Below the pieces are notes generated by a model. That model was not told where the DNA came from. It saw only the letters and a list, made by a program, of their open reading frames with translations, and ran no database searches. Made by a program: the position numbers and the translations under genes. DNA of 8,546 nucleotides, from the NCBI GenBank assembly GCA_023427865.1, contig JAEYZV010000679.1:1-8546 (forward strand), read 5' to 3'. Source of the stretch: Acidobacteriota bacterium (lineage in GTDB: Bacteria; Acidobacteriota; Vicinamibacteria; Vicinamibacterales; Vicinamibacteraceae). This document shows, piece by piece, positions 6,221 through 8,546 of the stretch. Position 1 is the stretch's first letter. Every line of letters starts with the position of its first letter.

Positions 6221-6236
6221 GTCAGCGTATGCTGAC
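6221..6236 (+). promoter_or_regulatory. Inverted repeat over a possible tRNA promoter -10
   Basis: GTCAGC and GCTGAC are exact reverse complements around GTAT. The plus-strand hexamer TATGCT (6228-6233) inside it is a weak -10 match (four of six) that would place transcription start about 8-9 bases before the tRNA's first base. No clear -35 box is seen. Confidence 0.3.
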
Positions 6237-6248
6237 GTACTTCGCCAG

Positions 6249-6341
6249 GGCCGGTCGAGGGAGCTGGGCTTCCCGCGGGCTGCAAACCCGTTGGGCGCGC
6301 CGCTGGGCGGCCGCTGCTGCGTTCGATTCGCAGACCGGTCT
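6249..6341 (+). tRNA. tRNA-Sec-like tRNA-Cys(GCA), tRNA-ReC type
   Basis: 93-base cloverleaf with a long variable arm. The acceptor strands GGCCGGTC (6249-6256) and GACCGGTC (6333-6340) pair over 8 bp with one G-U. The D arm is GGGAG/TTCCC (6259-6263, 6270-6274) with a 6-base loop. The anticodon stem is GCGGG/CCCGT (6275-6279, 6287-6291) around CTGCAAA, giving anticodon GCA (6282-6284). The variable arm at 6295-6314 has 7 bp with one bulged C and loop CTGGG. The T loop TTCGATT is at 6322-6328, with stem TGCG/CGCA. Read instead as 7/5, the acceptor ends at T6255 and C6317-G6333 joins the T stem; both readings give a 12-bp coaxial stack. The discriminator is T6341 and CCA is not encoded. Long variable arm, G8-A9 linker, extended D stem and CUNCAAA loop are tRNA-Sec-like; U73 and GCA are cysteinyl-tRNA synthetase identity elements. 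An ordinary tRNA-Cys has a short variable loop, so this is not one. Confidence 0.85.
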
Positions 6342-6369
6342 CACAACGGCACGCGCCACCCAGGGGAAC

Positions 6370-7092
6370 TCAGCGGCGCACGCGCCGCCGCACGGCGAAG
6401 CTCGCGAGCGCCACGCCAGCGAGGGCGAGCGTTGTCGGCTCGGGCACCTGCTGCGCGGTCGGGAACGAGCGCAGCGTGAAGCGGTTCGCACCCTCCGGGT
6501 GGAATGCGGCCAGCCCATCCGGAATGTCGATCGCCAGCGAGAACGCGACGGAGAACGGCGCCCCGCCGGGTCCGAGCAGGTAGTTCACCGTTGCGCCGGA
6601 CCAGTCGATGACGTGCGCCTGATGATCGAGGATGGGGAACACGGACGACGTCGGTGCGGGATCGCTGCCGGGCAGGTCGAAGTCGAGCCCGACGCCGACA
6701 GCGGCCGGCACGAAGTTGGCGCCCGTGCCGAACCCCAGCAGGAAGTTGAAGCCCGTCCAGGCGACTCCCGAGTTGTTGACCACGTTCGTCGTGAAGCGGT
6801 ACTCGGTGGTCCCACCGGAGTCGGCGAGGTTGAACTCGTAGTCGAGGATGTCGAAGCCGCCCGCGTTGAGGAAGATCCCGAAGCCGCCGGTGGCGACGGT
6901 GTTGGGACTCGGGGCGCCGGTGTTGTCGTTGTTGGGAGCCACGGGCAGCGAATGGGTGAGCGACCCGGTGCTGAACCCCGGAAGCAGGAACTGGTTGATG
7001 CCCGTGATGACGGCGGCGTCGGCGCCACTCACGCCAACGCAGCAGACCGACGCTGCCAGCACGCCAACACGGAACGAGTGTCGAAGCCGCAT
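6370..7092 (-). CDS. PEP-CTERM sorting-domain exported protein
   Basis: 240-residue secreted protein. The N-terminus (MRLRHSFRVGVLAASVCCVGVSGADA) is a Sec signal peptide with probable cleavage after the ADA at 24-26. The middle is beta-rich, small-residue-rich and low in charge (for example NVVNNSGVAWTGFNFLLGFG at 103-122), with no catalytic motif seen. The C-terminus is a textbook PEP-CTERM signal: VPEPTT at 216-221, a hydrophobic helix LALAGVALASFAV, and a basic tail RRRVRR. Such proteins are processed at the PEP motif by an exosortase, encoded elsewhere, and are typically linked to exopolysaccharide or extracellular-matrix biogenesis. The frame is open further upstream, but ATG 7092 has an ideal AAGGAGG 8 bases away and starts the signal peptide. 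It is divergent from the LarA-family gene and convergent with the tRNA. Exact role unknown. Confidence 0.9.
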   Translation of the reverse strand: MRLRHSFRVGVLAASVCCVGVSGADAAVITGINQFLLPGFSTGSLTHSLPVAPNNDNTGAPSPNTVATGGFGIFLNAGGFDILDYEFNLADSGGTTEYRFTTNVVNNSGVAWTGFNFLLGFGTGANFVPAAVGVGLDFDLPGSDPAPTSSVFPILDHQAHVIDWSGATVNYLLGPGGAPFSVAFSLAIDIPDGLAAFHPEGANRFTLRSFPTAQQVPEPTTLALAGVALASFAVRRRVRR

Positions 7093-7100
7093 GTCCGATG

Positions 7101-7107
7101 CCTCCTT
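7101..7107 (-). promoter_or_regulatory. Ribosome binding site of the PEP-CTERM gene
   Basis: AAGGAGG on the minus strand, 8 bases before ATG 7092, is a near-perfect Shine-Dalgarno and fixes the start within a frame that is open to 7695. It is the strongest RBS in the window. Confidence 0.85.
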
Positions 7108-7137
7108 CTGGCGCGCAGGTGCAACCGCGCGCAGGGA

Positions 7138-7158
7138 GCGTCCGGTGACTCCGGACGC
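7138..7158. repeat. Perfect 8-bp inverted repeat in the divergent region
   Basis: GCGTCCGG (7138-7145) and CCGGACGC (7151-7158) are exact reverse complements around TGACT. It sits 46 bases upstream of the PEP-CTERM start and 91 bases upstream of the LarA-family start, so it could be an operator for either gene or a hairpin in the PEP-CTERM 5' untranslated RNA. Confidence 0.55.
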
Positions 7159-7235
7159 CATCGTCCTGAAGTAAACGGCGGCTGGCCCAGGAACGAACTG
7201 TCGTGCCGGCGGCGCCGGCCGCGAAGGGCTGCGGG

Positions 7236-7241
7236 TATGAT
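7236..7241 (+). promoter_or_regulatory. -10 box of the LarA-family gene (leaderless)
   Basis: TATGAT (five of six bases of TATAAT) is followed by 8 bases and then GTG 7250. There is no Shine-Dalgarno, so transcription probably starts at or next to the GTG. No -35 consensus was found 16-18 bases upstream. Confidence 0.5.
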
Positions 7242-7249
7242 GGGATTTC

Positions 7250-8546
7250 GTGAACGCGCCCACCGTACACACCCCTTCGGCCATCGCGGCTCCGGACGCG
7301 GCGGTGACGCGTGACGCCGTCGCCGACGTCCTGGCCCGCACCTGCCCCGCGGAGCGCTGGCGCGGCCAGCGCGTGCTCGCCATCGTGCCCGATGGCACGC
7401 GCACGGCCCCGGTGGGACTCGTCTTCAGACTGCTGCACGCGCAACTGGCCGGCACGGTGGCGCGGCTCGACGTGATGATCGCGCTCGGCACGCACCAGCC
7501 GATGAGCGAGGACGCGATCTGTCGCCGTCTCGAGATGACGGCCGAGGAGCGGGCCTCGCAGTATCGGGACGTCGCCTTCTTCAACCACGAGTGGGACAAC
7601 CCTGCGGCATTGCAGCGCATCGGCGTGCTCGCGGCCGATCGCATCGGTGAGCTCACCGACGATGCGTTCGCGATCGACGTACCGGTGGAGATCAACCGCC
7701 GCGTCCTCGATTACGACCAGATCGTGATCATCGGCCCGGTTTTCCCGCACGAGGTCGTCGGGTTCTCGGGCGGCAACAAGTACCTGTTCCCCGGTGTCAG
7801 CGGCCCCGACATCCTCAACTTCTTCCACTGGCTCGGGGCCGTCGTCACCAACCCGATGATCATCGGCAGCAAGTGGACGCCCGTGCGCAAGGTCGTGGAT
7901 GCTGCCGGAGCGATGGTTCCCGTGCCGCGGACCTGCTTCTGCCTCGTCGTGCGGCCGGACGGATCGCTTGCCGGCATCGTCGGCGGGACGCCGCAAGCGG
8001 CATGGACCGAGGCCAGCGAACTCTCGCGCAAGACGCACATCGTCTACAAGGACCGGCCGTACGACACCGTGCTGTCGTGCGTGCCGCCGATGTACGAGGA
8101 CCTGTGGACCGGCGGCAAGGGCATGTACAAGCTCGAGCCGGTGGTGGCCGACGGCGGCGAACTGATCATCTACGCCCCGCACATCCGTGACGTCTCGGTG
8201 ACGCATGGACGGCTGCTGCTCGAGATCGGCTATCACTGCCGCGACTACTTCCGGGCACAGTGGGATCGGTTCGGGCACCTGCCCTGGGGCGTGCTCGCCC
8301 ACTCGACGCACGTGCGCGGCGTGGGCACGTACGAAGACGGGACGGAACGGTGCCGCATCCGGGTGACCGTGGCGAGCCAGATCCCCGAGGTGATCTGCCA
8401 CCGCATCAACCTCGGCTACCGCGATCCCGCCACCATCGACGTCGAGGCGTTCGCCAATCGCGAGGACGAGGGCGTGCTGCTCGTGCGCAAGGCCGGCGAG
8501 ATGCTGTACCGGCTGCAGCAGCCGCCGGAATGGGCGCGTGGATCGT
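7250..8546 (+). CDS. LarA-family nickel-pincer racemase/epimerase (3' end beyond window)
   Basis: At least 432 residues, open at the window edge; the family is about 420-430 long, so little is missing. It matches lactate racemase LarA, which racemises 2-hydroxy acids with a nickel-pincer nucleotide cofactor. Family landmarks in order are DGTRTAP (48-54, for the usual DHTRP), GTHQPM (H82), and FPHEVVGFSGGNKYLFPG (165-182), with H167 and K177, the lysine that anchors the cofactor. Then follow ILNFFH (H193) and LWTGGKGM (K290). Pincer and catalytic residues therefore look intact. The frame has no upstream ATG; GTG 7250 lies 8 bases after a TATGAT box and is taken as a leaderless start, with GTG 7304 as the fallback. 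The cofactor synthesis genes (larB, larC, larE) are not seen. Substrate could be lactate, malate, a sugar acid or another 2-hydroxy acid, so no gene symbol is given. Confidence 0.88.
   Translation, partial: MNAPTVHTPSAIAAPDAAVTRDAVADVLARTCPAERWRGQRVLAIVPDGTRTAPVGLVFRLLHAQLAGTVARLDVMIALGTHQPMSEDAICRRLEMTAEERASQYRDVAFFNHEWDNPAALQRIGVLAADRIGELTDDAFAIDVPVEINRRVLDYDQIVIIGPVFPHEVVGFSGGNKYLFPGVSGPDILNFFHWLGAVVTNPMIIGSKWTPVRKVVDAAGAMVPVPRTCFCLVVRPDGSLAGIVGGTPQAAWTEASELSRKTHIVYKDRPYDTVLSCVPPMYEDLWTGGKGMYKLEPVVADGGELIIYAPHIRDVSVTHGRLLLEIGYHCRDYFRAQWDRFGHLPWGVLAHSTHVRGVGTYEDGTERCRIRVTVASQIPEVICHRINLGYRDPATIDVEAFANREDEGVLLVRKAGEMLYRLQQPPEWARGS

Larger units (their letters stand above)
6046..6248. other. 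Non-coding stretch upstream of the tRNA gene
   Basis: No frame here has family similarity that I recognise. It holds the hairpin at 6057-6078, a 14-base perfect palindrome at 6097-6110, and a 6-bp inverted repeat at 6221-6236 overlapping a -10-like TATGCT (6228-6233). The last lies 15 bases before the tRNA and could be its promoter region. Confidence 0.5.

Noticed and set aside
6249..6341. Ordinary tRNA-Cys or tRNA-Leu/Ser
   Set aside because: Anticodon GCA with U73 excludes Leu and Ser identity, while the roughly 20-base variable arm excludes a canonical tRNA-Cys.
7168..7175. TTTACTTC-type promoter for the PEP-CTERM gene on the minus strand
   Set aside because: It is only a loose match to a -10 box and has no partnered -35; not strong enough to list as a feature.
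6073..7314. 413-codon plus-strand open frame
   Set aside because: It runs through the tRNA and antisense through the PEP-CTERM gene; its composition is that of a GC-rich shadow frame.
6341..8401. 686-codon minus-strand open frame across the LarA-family and PEP-CTERM genes
   Set aside because: It is antisense to a clear LarA-family gene and out of frame with the PEP-CTERM protein; its translation is Arg/His/Gly-rich without any family motif. Such frames are expected in very GC-rich DNA.

Overview
The window is about 8.5 kb of very GC-rich bacterial DNA, with strong G/C third-position bias and long spurious antisense reading frames. It carries a PEP-CTERM surface/export protein, a tRNA gene without an encoded CCA end, hairpin-forming GC repeats beginning GTAGCCGCCGGG, and several start codons lying 6-9 bases after a -10-like box. 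Together these suggest an acidobacterium, perhaps of the Vicinamibacteria (Luteitalea-like) group. That assignment is inference; no phylogenetic marker is present.

Layout. Bases 1-220 are non-coding and hold two full REP-like palindromic repeats, flanking degenerate copies and a separate perfect hairpin. Bases 221-4046, on the minus strand, form a tightly overlapping three-gene operon. Its order is an NAD-dependent epimerase/dehydratase-like protein (start 4046), a dihydrodipicolinate synthase/NanA-family aldolase (start 2985) and a Tat-exported YtcJ-type amidohydrolase (start 1954). A 117-base divergent region then leads to plus-strand genes: a possible 22-residue leader ORF, a two-domain GNAT acetyltransferase (4164-5048) and an orphan squalene-cyclase-fold protein (5071-6045).

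Bases 6046-6369 contain no protein gene. They hold hairpins and, at 6249-6341, the most interesting feature: a tRNA with selenocysteine-tRNA-like architecture (long variable arm, CUGCAAA anticodon loop, TTCGATT T-loop) but a cysteine anticodon GCA and a U discriminator base. This is the hallmark of the tRNA-Sec-like tRNA-Cys class described as tRNA-ReC, which can be charged with cysteine and used by SelB to recode UGA. Then come a minus-strand PEP-CTERM protein (6370-7092) and, divergent from it, a nickel-pincer LarA-family racemase/epimerase (7250 to beyond the window end).

How the genes work together. The minus-strand operon is probably a small catabolic module (oxidoreductase plus aldolase plus hydrolase) of unknown substrate. 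The LarA homologue implies a nickel-pincer cofactor pathway elsewhere in the genome. The PEP-CTERM protein implies an exosortase elsewhere. The tRNA implies SelB and probably a selenocysteine system elsewhere. None of these partners is in the window.
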